In this document: in pieces, positions 22,701 through 39,678 of the stretch
Layout: every line of letters starts with the position of its first letter
How positions within the stretch are numbered: position 1 is the first letter of the stretch
NCBI GenBank assembly: GCA_965153455.1
Contig: OZ234498.1
Location: 14,012,001-14,076,000, forward strand
From: Sphagnum compactum
Lineage: Eukaryota; Bryophyta; Sphagnopsida; Sphagnales
DNA length: 64,000 bases
Reading direction: 5' to 3'
The notes under the pieces: model-generated
Databases searched by the model: none
The model's input: only the letters and a program-made list of their open reading frames with translations
Told to the model about the DNA's origin: nothing
Position numbers and translations under genes: made by a program

Positions 22701-25700
22701 CCACCTATTGCCAGGAAAAATGAAGTCTGAGTATGCTCTTCTATGTTCAATTTCTCCTTGTCCAAAGAAAACATTAGAACTTTTGGCCTGCATGGGTCTG
22801 GCTTTTCCTTGATATTGTGTTGGGTATCCTAGTTAGCTTTTAGGGCCTTTCTTGCAGATGTTGTAAAGCTTCATCCTTTCCTCATTCTTTTTGTTGTGAA
22901 CTATGCCTCAGAACACTCTTTGATGGTTAGCCTGTGTTTAGCACTGAGATATTGGTCAACTAGATCTGAATCAGTTTGGTTCATGTTTCTCTTTATTATC
23001 TGAGCTGCACTTTTGAGGTATAATTGACTACTTTCTTTCTTCATCTGTTACTTTGTCTTATGGTCCATTTCACTAGGGCAAAACCACTGCCTCTTTAGGA
23101 TGTCAACCGTTGGTCAGGTGTTTAGGAGTGAGAAGCAAGTGTATTTGAAAGCCTTCCTTCAGGAGTGCATTGACCTTGAATGCGGCTCCTCATTCGAGGA
23201 GCTCTTCAAGTTTATTAGCAGCTCTTCAAGTTCCTTCACTCAACTTTTGGCACTTTTTTAGTCCATTGCACTCTGGACATTCTGAACTCTTTCATGCTTG
23301 TCTTTGTTTTATTTTTGGTCCCTCACTCATGCACTTTGCACTGTACTTTACAGATGGCAGGAGTGCACTGCTTGCCAGGCACCCATCTGTGGGTTGCTGA
23401 AGATGGATCATACAGAGAAGAGGGGCAGACAAGAAGCAAGGGAAGTTTGTGGGCACATGTAAGTCCAGATTTTTGAACACAGATTATTTGCATTGAGATG
23501 ATAAAAGATGGTAGTTTGTGTGGAAAGATGTGCAGTTACTGCCAAGCTTGTGTAAAGACTTGCCATGCATCGAGTTCAGTGGTAGTGAAAGTTGTAATTA
23601 TGATATCAGGTAGTACAGGAGGACAGGATGGTTTGTACTTTTTCTTGTGAGCATGGAGGGTTGAAGTATGGAGGCTTCTTGATACCTATGGGAATATTGT
23701 TCTCTAGGACCATATGCCATTTGTAGTTTGGCTTCTACTTCTGTCAGTACATCCAGTTTCTGTGGATGTTCTGCAGTTTCTTGTTTCTATATGCATCACA
23801 TCTTCTCATTTGTAACTCAGCTCTGAAATTAAGGAGCAAGTGATAAAGGAGTTGTATTTATGTGCAACCAGTCAGAGTTGATATTATGTAGAATTATTGC
23901 CCTGCAGACTGCCGTCAAGATGCTGTATCCATTTTTGTCACTGCCAGCACCTGTATCAAGTTCAACTGGGAGTGGTGAGGATGCCAATGACATTTTTCCT
24001 GCATACCCAGATGTTGTGGAGGAAAGCCAGGTTCAGAAGCTTCTCTTGCTTGGTTATGAAGGCTCTGGCAGGAGTACCATTTTTAAGCAGGTCAGTGATT
24101 GGATTTGCTGACATGTACTGTCCAGTATGTCCAGTACTGCATGTCTCTTGAGTGCTAGCCAACATCATGACCTAGTCTTCCCATTGATTATGGAAATGCA
24201 ACAGAAACTCAGGACATGGCTGTTGGTATAATGGTTTGCCCAAAGTTTTGTATACTTATCTACACCCACTGTCAGGAGCTGGTCAAGTCAGTGGGGAGTC
24301 ATGGCAGCTCATCACTGCTGTTCATGAAGAAGGTGATGGTCTGACACTTTGTGAGTTGCACTCACAAAGTTATGGCTGCACTCACTGTCGTGTGACCTGA
24401 AGACTATTCTCTGAGATTTCATGGATATGTACCATCCAATCTTTTCTTTACTAAACATCTCACAGAAAATGGCTGAAAGCTTCACTTCTTCACATCTGTG
24501 ATGCTGAAGGTTTCCTTTTTTACATTAAGGGACTTTGCAAAAGGAGGTCATGATGGAGTTAGTTTTGTTGAAATGACAATTAGTGTGGAAATTTAGAGAG
24601 ATGAGGATTGAGATGTGTCCCAGTGTGCACCTTGCAGCAATATGTTTGTATGACTGGGCTGGGGAAAGGGAGGAGGAGGGCACAAGGCTAGACAGAAGTA
24701 TAGAATGAGTTGCACTCTGATTTTCAGAACTGAGAGTCTATTCTTCTAAGATATTTCCAGAGTCACCCTTGAGGATTTTGACCGCAGATTTACATGCTTG
24801 TTGATGTTCTTCAAGCACAAAGATTGAGGACCAAATTGTAAGTGACAGAAGATAATGTATCTCATTTTGTAGGAAGTTGGATATCTCGTAGCAATCCACT
24901 TCTCTATATGTGAGAAGGAATAGGCATTTGAGAATCACTCACCATCTGTGGCTACCTGGTTGTCTCTGTTGAGGGGCAGGCAAAGCTTCTGTACAAGCAT
25001 GGCTTTACTTTGGATGAAAGGAGAAACTTGAAGATGCTAGTACGGAGCAACATTTTGCAGTACATATGTATTCTCTTGGAGGCCCGTGAGCGATTTGAAG
25101 AGGAGTGTGAAGCAGAGATTCAACTACGAAATCAAATTGCTTCAATCTCTCTTGGTAATGATTATTGCCCACACCATTCTACACATCCTCCACCAAGGAA
25201 AACATTAAGTATCTGATCATGTACATGTTGAGCTGTGTAACTTTCACTGTGGGGAGTGCCTCATACATGCCCATCAGAGTGCAACTAGTTTGCAAGTCCA
25301 GTTAGATCTATTGTTGGAGCCAGAAATTATTTCAATCTTCTACACAATGATGGCAATACATCTTGTGCCAGAAAAAAATTCTCACCCATTTCACACTGCA
25401 GGGAAGATGATCTCAAATGGTGAGAGTGAGGAACCAGTTTCTCACAGGACAGAAAATGCGTATCATATGGAGGCAAAGTTGAAAGAAGAAGGTGACTATA
25501 TCTTGGAGATTATGGCCACTGGAACTCTGGAGTCTCATTTCCCAAGAGGCACCTGGATGGAGGAATTATCACCAATTGTCAAGGATTTGTGCAACCACAC
25601 AGCAATGAAGGCCACTCTTCAACGACAAGCAGAGATTCCAGCCCTCTCTCATTTTGCAGGTTACTTTCTGGATAAGGTACTGTCCAATATTTGGCTCCAG

Positions 25701-27312
25701 CTGTATATAAGTAATGCCAACTCTTTTGTTTGCAATCTCTTAGAATAGTTATGTTCACAACTATGAAGCATCATTGAATGAGTGCCGTAGAGGGGTCGAC
25801 GTTCCATGCCAGAGTTCAAGGAACCACTTTCCTTTCATGGGTCACAGGAGGAACTGTTTGGAAATGTTGTGCAACTTGCCATGAATCTCTTTGAGTAGGC
25901 ATACAATCCTTACATTTCCCAGCTGATCTTGATGAAATGCTTGTAGGTAATGGAGATACTAGATGAGGATTATCAGCCAAGTGAGGATGACATACTTCGA
26001 GTAGAAGGGTTTACCCAAGGCTCAGGGCTGATGGATATAGAATTCTGCTTGGAGGACAAAGTTCCTCTCTCTCAGTCCTGTTGGCAGGATGCCCATTCTC
26101 CCATTGGCAGGTGCAGTGAGCAGATTGATCTTTCACTCTGATATTTTGAGACTCACTTTTGATAAAAGACTGGAGTGGCTGCATGTTTAGAGTGACAGTT
26201 TTTGTTGGATGGTGTGCTGTGTGTGTTCTGGGTTCCAAGTGTTGCAACTCACCTTCAGGGTGCATTGTGACAGAACACAGTTGTTACTTTTTTGACTGCT
26301 TCTGGGAAACTTTTAACTTGATGCTGGTCATCTATCACAGTGAGAGATAGGTTTTAGTTTAGCTACCAGCATGCAGCTGAGTGTAAGGCTCAGACCTTAA
26401 GCCTTACAGCTTGCTGACTAGTGTTAATAAGATCATAAGGTTGCAATGTGGCTGGTCCAATTCCTGCTAAATTAATTCATCTGCAAGAGAACCTGAGCGT
26501 GTAATATTAGTATTCAATCTTCAAATAGGATAAGAGAGAAAATCTGTCTGCATTAGGTCCCTCAAGCATGGAGACTTCATTTCACATTGAGTATATATGA
26601 CATTAATGAGTATGAATGACATTCCTTGGAGTGAAAAATAGTCAGGTCTTGCTTGAGCAGGATTGTCTGAACATGGACAGGAGCCCTGCTCAGACCCATG
26701 ATGATGTTGATGCTTAATCCCTAAGAGAACAAATGCGTGGAATTCAGGTACCAGCTTATACGAGTTGGGGAGGAAGGCAAGAGCGATCAACAAAAATGGC
26801 TGGAAATGTTTGAGGATGTGGATGCTGTGGTTTTCTGTGTTGCTATCAGTGACTATGATATGATAGGGATTGATGGTGAAGGTGTTTTGTGCAACAAGAT
26901 AATCCTAGCACGTGATCTTTTTCAGAGCATTTTGAAGCATTCATGCTTCCAAAATACTCCCTTCGTTCTTTTTCTCACAAAACATGATTTGTTTGTTGAG
27001 AAATTCAACAAGGGTAGTCCCCTCACAGCCTGTGACTGGTTCTCAGACTACAGGCCTGTACAAGCATCTCAACAGAAAGCTCGGAATCAGGCACATGTTG
27101 CATACCAGTACATTGTACACAAGTTCAAGAACATTTACAGCAAAGCAAATTCATGCAACCGGAAGCTTTCCACTTTTCCACTCAATGCTCTAGACAAAAC
27201 AGCAGTGGCAGAAGCTTTCCAATACGTGCAGCAGATTCTCAAGTGGGAGGAGTTTCGCTCCACAGAGTTTATGTTGATGGACAATATTTCTGACAGCAAC
27301 TCTGATTCATAA
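19747..27312 (+). CDS. XLG: Extra-large GTP-binding protein (XLG), multi-exon
   Basis: A plant-specific G-alpha-like protein that partners Gbeta-gamma at the plasma membrane and nucleus. Well-supported exons, with phases that match: about 20081-21582, 22207-22344, 23354-23458, 23908-24090, 24980-25154, 25402-25676, 25947-26110 and 26748-27312 (stop TAA). They encode about 1,034 residues, longer than the roughly 850-890 of Arabidopsis XLGs. The Ser-rich N-terminal part leads into the XLG cysteine-rich region (CSFCGKGL, CIVCNSKFCRHC, CIGC). The Galpha-like part follows: P-loop LLLLGYEGSGRSTIFKQ, helical domain, RYQLIRVGEEGK, FEDVDAVVFCVAISDYD, and FLTKHDLF at the G4 position. The N-terminus is unresolved. 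A candidate first coding exon with an ATG at 19747 (MDRDGRRNQSGAPP) runs to about 19840; joining it would use the acceptor near 20069 or 20080 or another one. GT-binding motifs are degenerate, as noted in the findings. Confidence 0.9.
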
Positions 27313-29478
27313 AGAGCTTTGGATTATGCCTAAAAGCAAGAATGGAACAGGTGAGAGTAACATCCTGTTCAGTGAACCATTCCACTTTCCTCTTCTGCAT
27401 TTTGATAATTGGCCTTAAATGTTCTATGTCTAGGAGGAGAAGATTAAGTTCTCCTTGCTGAGTGTGGTGGGACACCTGGTCAAAAATACCTCTCCTTGTG
27501 TAAAGACACACTGACATTTACAGGGGGTTTCTTTGTCGGTGAAGGATAGGGGGAAAAATAGATATCATAGTAAGAGATAAGAGAAAAAGAGGGAACATAT
27601 AGGTCCATAACCAAAATCTGTACAGTTATGTTTCTTGATGCCCCAGCTACTCAGGTGGTCCATGGCTCCTGGAGCTTTGCTTCTCATGGATCTGTATCAT
27701 ATACCTCACATGCTCTTGCAACCACCTTTGTTCTTGTTGTGATGGTCTATGCCATGTTAGGTGGGTCTTTGTCATAGATATCATTGGTATTGTAAAGAAC
27801 CAGGTTTTTTTAATTTAGTGTTATTTTATGTCATTTATGGAGCAAAATTTGGCACAGGACCTTCAGAGTCACAGAAGATCCCCCCAGCCTGTCATAGTAC
27901 CTTCCAATGTTATGGTCTTTGATTTTCTATCTTTCTAAGTTATTTTCACATTTTCTTCTGGGATTTTCAAGAACCTGCATTCCTCCCAGTATTGTGACAG
28001 GTGCCTCAAATCCTGGAAGGGTCTAAACATAGACCCTTCCACTGTGCAAACCATATCTCAGTTATGGTCTAGCTTACCCATTTCTCTAGGGTTATTCAAA
28101 CCACTCCTCGGTTATAGTCTAGTTTACTCTTTTCTTTAAGGTTGGGTTTGCTCTTTTTAATGCTTGCTGATCAGTTGCTGTTATATTCTCATTTCTGAAA
28201 GATCCATAACCTTGTTATTAGATCGTATCTCAATTCACTTCAGGTTTACTTAAGCGGTGAAGTATGGAGTAATTCTGAGTAGTGATGAAGATGCTTGGAT
28301 GATTATGGAGATAATCAATGGTATCAAGCTATTTAGAAGCCTCCAACCTCAGATAGTGAAAACCACAAACCCACCTCTGTTGCACTTCCTAATTTCTTTG
28401 TTGCTCATGTGTTTCTGCAGTATGCTCAATGTAAAAGATGAAGTTAATGCTGGACACGTCAGATTGCAAGTCAAGTCTTGCCTTGTCAACTCAGTACCCC
28501 CTACTGAATAAGCCCCTGGATCTGCTGATGCCTCCACTTTGCATGTAAGTGTGTATTCTACGCTGAGTTGATACTTGATACCTGTATGCCTAATAGAAAA
28601 AATAGCCAATGTAAGAACATTTGGAGTTAAGAACATGTGATAGTTTTGGATTTGAGGAATCTAATCTGGTTTTTGAAAACTGCATATGGTATCATGGTGT
28701 ATTGAACCAGGTGAGTTTTGATGTAGGGCGCACTGTAGGCCAATGTTAATTGTAGGGCACACTGTAGGCAAAATCAAAAGAGTAGAGCAGATGTTGAGAC
28801 CTGAATTTGAGTAGAGTTCAAACGTTCAATGGCTGGGTTTTGATGGTGGATCATACATTTAATGTTCAGGAAATTCAGTTATCCGGAAGATCGTACTGCT
28901 GTTCCTTGGGAAATCCAGCTATTTGCATTTTCAAATATGGATAGGTTGTCTTTATTCCAGTGTTTCTTGCATTTGTGAGATAAACAAAACTTATAATCTC
29001 AAGTGCATTTCACATTTGTCAAAGTATACCTGAAGACTGAATTGCATGATAACCACTGCAGCTGATCAGACCTTCTAACTATGTCACACAAGTGCTTGAT
29101 GGTTGACTATATCTTCAGCTGTGTTTTCTAAGGGAGTGAGGTTAATTGTGCTGTGCCCAGATTCCCTCCATTCGTCAGTTGTTACCCTCCACACTTCTGG
29201 TTCCTTGAATTACCCGTTCCTTCACATGTTGATCAGACATTTCTTTCTTTATGTCAAGGTTTGCAGAACATGGTTCCTTAACCAGAATTTATCAAAGTAC
29301 AGGGCATGCTGTTAAGTTCTTCTCATTTCAGGCCAACTCATTCTGATGGTTTTTACAGGGATCACTTCTTGTCACTCAATCTGTGGCACTACAACACAAA
29401 AGAAGGATACAATCACTTATGCATGGAATTTTTGCGGAATGCTGGTTCCGCCATATCACAACAGAGAACTTATCATGG
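27313..29478. other. 3' flank of XLG and intergenic DNA
   Basis: No gene seen. Two diverged tandem duplications are visible: about 28047-28145 (units contain GTTATGGTCTAGCTTAC and GTTATAGTCTAGTTTAC) and about 28720-28768 (TGTAGGGCGCACTGTAGGC and TGTAGGGCACACTGTAGGC). Small ORFs here show no family resemblance. Confidence 0.6.
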
Positions 29479-29481
29479 TTA

Positions 29482-29815
29482 GAGCATCCCCACCCACAGC
29501 AGTAAAATCATCTACCCCTACACTATTTTTCTATGAAGTGTAGCAGTCCAATATTGTGAAACTGAGTATAGGCCTGGAAACATACTTGACACAGATAGAG
29601 TGCCCTCCAAGAGGGAACGATGAAAGGAAGTGATTGTTTTTGATTGGCCAGTCATAATGATAGGTTCAGGTTGTGACATTTAAATTGTCTCTCACTTTAT
29701 ACTATCCACTTTTTTATGTTTATGAGTCAGGACCACCGAAATCATGAAGAGCATATATGTTGGATGTGGAAAATACTGTTAGAGGTCTGAATAGGCGGTG
29801 TGGGTGGGGATGCTC
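29482..29815. mobile_element. MITE with 17-bp terminal inverted repeats, PIF/Harbinger-like
   Basis: The left end GAGCATCCCCACCCACA is the exact reverse complement of the right end. The element is 334 bp and encodes nothing. The flanking triplets are TTA on the left (29479-29481) and TTG on the right (29816-29818), which fits a 3-bp TWA-type duplication with one later change. The superfamily is inferred from the duplication length and is not certain. Confidence 0.72.
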
Positions 29816-29818
29816 TTG

Positions 29819-33068
<3,250 letters not shown>

Positions 33069-35996
33069 CAGGGTGTCTGGTGAACATGGTTTGATGATGA
33101 TGGCAGGGTAATAAGTATGTAATACATGTGTTTTGGAGCAAGTGTGGATGCTTTGAAACTTGATGTTTGTCTATTTCTGATGATATGACACATGTATCCA
33201 GGAAACTTTAAACTTGCGGATCATATTTGTAAGCCTTGTTGTTAACTTGCTTTTGTATGATGAAAATCATGTTAGAACTATGTGTGGAGTACATGTGATT
33301 GTGGTTGGTAGGCTTTATTTAGCTCATTGACAATTCAGCCATCAATCATTTGTAAGTTGATTCGAGCTGTTTACGAAAAACAATGAACATCACAAAACGC
33401 ATGATGATACAAAATTTAAAGTTCCAAAGAGATGTAATCCTGAGTGTAAAACACAATTGCTTAGCCGTTTGTTGCAAAGTATGATGTAAAGGAGGAATTG
33501 TTTAAGAAATTTGGACATGGCACTGATGAATGTGTCCAAATAAAATTGGAATGTTCAACTCATGATTCAATGTTCTTAAACTTTGCAATGTTATGTGAAT
33601 ATGGATGTGTAAAATATTTGACAACCTGCAGGAGAAATATCGATTTGCAGGAAAGTGAGGTGAAATTTTTTGCAACAAATAATTTCAAAATTTAATTTGA
33701 AAAATTCGCAATGATTTCTAAGGGAAGGTTTCCAACCACCTACGTTACGTTATAAGTAAGTATCTACAATTCGCCCTCTACCAATCTGTCGTTGGGAACG
33801 TGAACTGGTATCTTCATCACTGTGAACAGTTGGATTCAACAGATAGGGAAACCTACTGTATACATTTTTATGAAAACTGAAACTTTATACAACTTGGTGA
33901 AGCATTTACAAACCTGACACGATTAGAAAGAAAGCGAAGAGGAGGATGTTTAATGTTTGATTGTGCAATTGAAAATCCAGGGATTCTAGTTTTGACTTGT
34001 CAAGTGTTTAGGTTTAAAGTTTGAGTGAAACTTATCAATTATTGATAAAACAAAATCTTACCAAGCTTTGGAAATAAATTTGACCAATAGTAGAACATGA
34101 TACAAAGATGCATGAATAATTGAAGTGGATTAAAACATTGGATTGGTTTCCACTAACTGTGTTCAATCATTGTTTCATGTTGTAATCAATTGGTTTCAGT
34201 TGTTTATAGCAAATAGTTGTTTATACAGGTTCATGGTATTCATTGAGTCACAAGTTTTCAATTTTTAAAGCATTAAAAATCATGAAGACAAAACGAATGA
34301 TCATTTCCACACATGTGATCTGGTTGGTCTTCATCCTTATTTTGTGTATGCTACGAGAAGAGAGAAAAAAGAAGATAAATGAAGTCCATGCTTGTGATCA
34401 GGTAGCACATAGTTGCTTACAATCATTTGAGACATTTCATAGGCACATGAAATTGTTCTGTTTCTCTACGGTGTTGACATATTGCTTTATTACTTTTCCA
34501 ATGGAACACTAAACTTTTCGTGGACCCAAGGAAAAGTCTTTCCAATAATCAATGGGTGATAATGCAAAGCAGCCTTTTTTTTTGTCTGTTGAATTTTGGA
34601 CTATTGCTAAATTTTGGAAATTTTTTGTTGCAAATTCAATGAATCTTTTGAAAAATCTTTGAAAATCAGAAAAAAAATTCATGAATCCGTCCCACATTTC
34701 CATATATGGTTCAAGTAGCAGTCAAAGATGATTTTTTTCCTTTCATATTTTGTTGATAGTCAAATTTGACTAAATTGTGGATGATTGAAAAAAGGTGTTA
34801 TCCTGATTTCTTTATAGTTTTTGTTTCCTAACCACCATGCACCCAAATGGGACAATCCAGCTTGATTTGTCCGTTTTTGTTTTCAAAACTAAATATTTTC
34901 ATGTCATATTCCAGATCACACAATAGGTGGACAATCAAGATCTTTTCATTCTTTATAGAGTTAGGGATTTCAACATCTTAGCTAACAGACAAGACCTCAA
35001 ATTCACCTAGTACATTCAGCCCAACCTTTCACAAGTGCAAATTTTATAGATTTCTCCTTGATCTTACAGATTCTCCTCCTACATGTAGGCTGGCACCCTA
35101 AACCAAGAAGAAGATGGCTGTTTGAGAGAACCCCAAACACTTCACTCAATGTTAAAGCCTGGGGACCAGTAAAACTCCAGAGAAATAGTTACTGAAGATA
35201 TTAAAAGTACCAACCCTTCCCCAGGAGAACCTCTGACCAGACTTTGAAAGGTATGGCTGCACAGACAACAAAGCCTATAATTGGCCACTGCAGGAAACCT
35301 TCCTAATACTTTTCAAATAGTACCCTAACACACCTTCACCAATGTCATCAACGGCAGTGACCTAGCTACTATTGCTCCCCACTGCACAAAATAAATCAAG
35401 GAACTGTACAAAATCCATTTTCCTTAGTCTCTGTCAACTTCAAATCTTGCATGACCAGACAGATCTAACATCCATGCATAGCACAGGAAAAGGTGCTGAG
35501 ATACACTAGTCTTGCAGTCACAATATAGTCACTCCCCAAATTATCTTTCCTGAATTTTCATTCACAGGAACTAGCATGTTGGAAGAGCACCATCTGAGAA
35601 CCATAAAAAAATCCAAACCAAATAACACTCCATAAGATAGAATTGGAAGAGAAGCTAGAGTTGCTATTATTTTTCACCAGAAGCCTTCAACGCTGCCATA
35701 ATGATTAAAGATTGCATTCAAAACACCACAAGGTACCTTTGTAGATTTCATCCAACATTTATACAGTTTAGTTTTTCAATGTACCATGGACAATCACCTA
35801 CACCTGTACCACCCCCACAATGGGAAACAATCATCCTTCCACACACTATCACTAAACTGACCACTTTGAACCACATGCTTTCTTCACATGAAACAGCTGG
35901 CAAAAAGAGATCCTTGCCATTTGTCTTCACTAGTCAGGCCATTTTAGAGAGCCTGCTATTTGGAGAGCCTGTATTAAAGACTGAAAATATCCTTGA
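33069..35996. other. Intergenic DNA between convergent tubulin and RING ligase genes
   Basis: No gene seen. It holds the 3' UTRs of two convergent genes and AT-rich DNA, including scattered runs of A and T near 34570-34680. The plus-strand ORF 35701-36108 runs antisense to the last RING exon and is a shadow. Confidence 0.6.
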
Positions 35997-38900
35997 TCAT
36001 GTCTTCCCATTTGAACAATTCGTTTCAGATGCAACCTCAGCACCACACACTGGGCAAACCTGGGCACCAAAGCCAGTAACACATGTCATTTTGAAGTTCC
36101 AACAATAGCTATAATGGAAAAACTGTGCCTCTTCATTCCCCTTGCCCTAGAGAGCAGATTCTAGTTGCCATGGCAAAATGGACTTCATTCAAGCACCACA
36201 TTGCTTCTTAAATATATAGATCTACTATACAGAGGTTGAGCTTTGGAGCATCAGATTTTTTTGCTAACACAACTAGCTCTTAAAGAGAGTACTTGCAGGG
36301 CTCATACAGCAGACTTCATATGGTGACACAAGAAAGCAACTGAAGGGCACTGGTGCCCAGGAAACCTTAAATCCCTACACTGGTGTAACATAAACTCCCC
36401 TTGCATTTGTGTAGATGGGAACGTCATCTGTGACCAGACCTTCCCATACTCTTTCCTCATTGCACGGTAGTTTATACAAGCATATGTATTCAACAATGAT
36501 GCAGGCCATCAAGATGGGTTAAATCTCAGACCTTGTTTATTTGCAGCCACTGTTGGATGCAGTCAGAGTGGTACTGATGCTTACAAGGCAGGGTCAACAT
36601 TAAATCGCCTGCTTCATATTCATGTCGACAGACTGCACACCTGTAGGCAAACAGCATGTCAGACCAAGACATGAAAACAAGCATCATCTTAACATACATT
36701 CAATATTAACACTCTCCTGGCCAAGGTAGCAATTATATTATCTCTTAACAAAGAGATTGAGAGATGACCTGATAATAGAAGTTCAGATTCTTCAGATCTG
36801 GCAACAAATCAGCAAACAAGAAAAAGAGCAGGCCCACACAAACCACAACAAATATGGAGAGGTTTAAACATTCTGACAGTCAGACATGTTCCATGACCTC
36901 TAACAGCAACATGTCCTAGGCAAGAGAAAGATTCTGACCAGTGAGTACATGTCAAGGATATGGGGCAACCATCTCAGATGATCATGGCTGTCCTCAGACA
37001 TCACATAGCATTCCCAATCAAATGCCAATCCAGGGACATGTATATAAGAGAGGCAGAGCAAGAATAGGATGAAGATCTCACTGTTCTTGGCCACTTGTGC
37101 CCTCTTGCAGATCAGGCACATATGAAGATCCTGGGAGCGCAGAAATAGCTTGAACAGACAAGCCTTTGCTCTCAGTTCCAACTGCATCTCCCAATGCTAA
37201 CAGCTCCTGCATTTGAACAGTAGGGGAGACATCAGCACCAATAGATGCATCCGAACATTAGGAGCACTCTATGCAAAGCAAATGACTGATGGTCCATGGA
37301 TCACTCATCACTAACCTAAAAGAATTGGTGGCTACTGAACATCTAGATAACTCCTCCAAGGGGGGAACTGTAATGTGACTCTCTGGACACAGGAACTAGC
37401 AGTTGATATCTGCCCTTGCAACAGCATGCAACAAAAACAGCGTTTTCTCTAAGTTTCCAATGGGGCTGCAAAGCATCAGCAAATGCTAACCTCATAAGAC
37501 ATGTTGTCAGGATCCACATCCTGCCACATGTTTTCCTGCTCAATACACCAATCCAACAACAGCATGCATCAGCATGAAATCAAGAACCCCTAACTAACAG
37601 CAACCATACAAATCAACACACAGATACACATTACTTACAATTGTAATACATGTGAAAAAGACTTGCCAGTAGCATAAAAAGTGAACTGCATATAGCTTAC
37701 ACCAACTCCCAAGAAAGTGAAATGTCTGCAACTAATCTAACACCATATGGCTTACCTCAGATTCATTGCTGTCACTCTCATACTCCACTACAACTGCCAA
37801 ACAAAATGGCAATTACTGAGGTTCAGCCACCCCATCACAAAAATATGTTCTATTCCTTATTTATCACATAGCTTAGGAACAACCAGACTGATGAGGGCAA
37901 CGTGAATAACCATAGCTTGCAATAGAATGTAGCACTGTACACCAGGAAAGGAACCAAGACTCACGATCATGTATGCCAGCAAGTGCCATCAATCGTGCAG
38001 TGGTGTCACGATACTCTTTCTCCTGCAGTGCCTGAGCAAATGCCTCATCACTGTCAAACAGAGATCCATCAATGTCTCCTTCAGCATTGACTCTGCTTTG
38101 TGCCATGTCCCCTTCCTCATTATCTTCTTCTTCCTCCTCCTCTTCTTCCACCTCTGCTTCATCCTTGTTCCTGTCCTCATCTCTCTCCTCAAGGACATCA
38201 CCACCCAACTCATACCTTCCTGATCCCCTAATTGTGCTGTTGAACTCACTACCCTCACTCATCATGCGCATGAGAGTGTATGCTCTTTCCTGGAAAAGAA
38301 GATAGTGAAGCAAAGATCAGTGGCCATAGGAAACTGCTCTGATGTCAGTATATCTATGAGATTGCAGAGAAATCTCCATAACAACACTTACAAGGTAACT
38401 GTTTCAGAGCCAGAACTAACAAAACAAGAATGAGTACAGTCATGACCTTATGAGTGTCACCCACAAAGTGTCAGACTATAATGTCATGAACAGCAGTGAT
38501 GAGCTGCCATGACTCCCCACTGACTTAATCAGCTCCTGATGGTAGGTGTAGATAAGTATATAAAATCAATCCAAATGCAGGCAAACTAATATACAAACAT
38601 CTGTGTTTTAAGTTCCTCTTGCATTTCCAGAAGTAATGGGAAGCTTCAGCCACGATGTTTGCTAGCACTCAAGAGACATAGCTAACAGAGAAAGTCAACA
38701 GCATTCTCATTCAAGCTGCAAAAATCAACATCAGTATACCATCCATCAATGCACCAATTTACTTCTTTGGTCACACACAGGACAAAATTTCATCTATCCC
38801 ACAATCTCACAGAGGCTGAACAGGCCAGAGAAAGATATCCTCATCACCTATCTTGCAGTCACTGCTGTCCACAGAACTCAAGCCACCCATCAGCTATATT

Positions 38901-39646
38901 CTCAGTCTACAAGAGGTTGGATGGACGAGAGAGGAAATGGACATGCAGGGGTTTGATCAGAATCCAGGTCAGCAATGTGTTCTAAGGGAATCCATGATTG
39001 ATGAGGAGCCAAGTTCAATTTGACTTAGGCTCTTGTTAATACTCACAATTTTGTGGCCAGTCTTTGCACCACTGAACAGTACCTCCAGAAACAATTTCCT
39101 TCATGCTGACTATCCCAATGTCCATGGTGTTCAGAAAAACCAGTATCTCCTATTTGAGATGGCTCAGTCAATGTTATCACAATAGCCTGGACCGGATAAT
39201 GGATTCACTTCTAACCCATGTAAACCCACTTAAACAATTATGAGGGTGGACACAGATTCCAATTACAGCTTCAAACTAAGGACAATGATATTAAGCAAGA
39301 AGAACCAGGATGACAGGGCTATATGTTGATCAAACCAAGAAGAGCAGAGGGAGTTTAATAAAAAAAAAGGCATGCCTACCTGATCCTGAAGGGTCCGAGC
39401 TAAAACCATGTCTGCATCAACCTGACTGAGGCTTGTGAAGGGTGTCCTTTTTGCAAGTACAGTGCTTGCATCTGTTGCTGGAACTTCTTCATTCTCCCTG
39501 GTGCTCAATCCTCCTAGGCCACCATCCATACTTCCTGTACTTTCAGCTCTCTCCACACTCTGTGAATCCTCTGGCTGTTCCTTCCTGCTAGCATCTACAT
39601 CTGCAGGTGAAGTTGGGGCTGCTGGAGATGCTCCCTTACTGTCCAT
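35997..39646 (-). CDS. RING-H2 E3 ubiquitin ligase, BIG BROTHER-related
   Basis: A RING E3 that would move ubiquitin from an E2 to target proteins; the Arabidopsis BIG BROTHER group limits organ growth. Seven coding exons on the minus strand: 39646-39380, 38289-37965, 37793-37756, 37535-37491, 37206-37082, 36640-36532 and 36059-35997, phases matching, 323 residues. It starts MDSKGASPAAPTSP. Family blocks: DADMVLARTLQDQERAYTLMRM; an acidic run (EVEEEEEEEEDNEEGD); LFDSDEAFAQALQEKEYRDT followed by MALAGI; ENMWQDVDPDNMSYEELLALG; then GTESKGLSVQAISALP. The RING is split over the last two exons: CAVCRHEYEAGDLM, LPCKHQYHSDCIQQWLQINK and VCPVC, about residues 268-308, with the C-H-H-C pattern of RING-H2 intact. 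A non-coding 5' exon near 40653-40850 is likely, because the minus strand has a GTGAGT donor there. Organ-size function is by family only. Confidence 0.92.
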
Positions 39647-39678
39647 TTCAACCTCTCTTTGTTTCCGTCTTATGTGAC

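Noticed and set aside
23101-23263. Short ORF beginning MSTVGQVFRSEKQ
   Set aside because: Lies inside an XLG intron; phase-matched exons on both sides join without it and it resembles nothing in XLG.
35701-36108. 135-residue plus-strand ORF
   Set aside because: Antisense to the last coding exon of the RING ligase, whose VCPVC ligands are explained on the minus strand.
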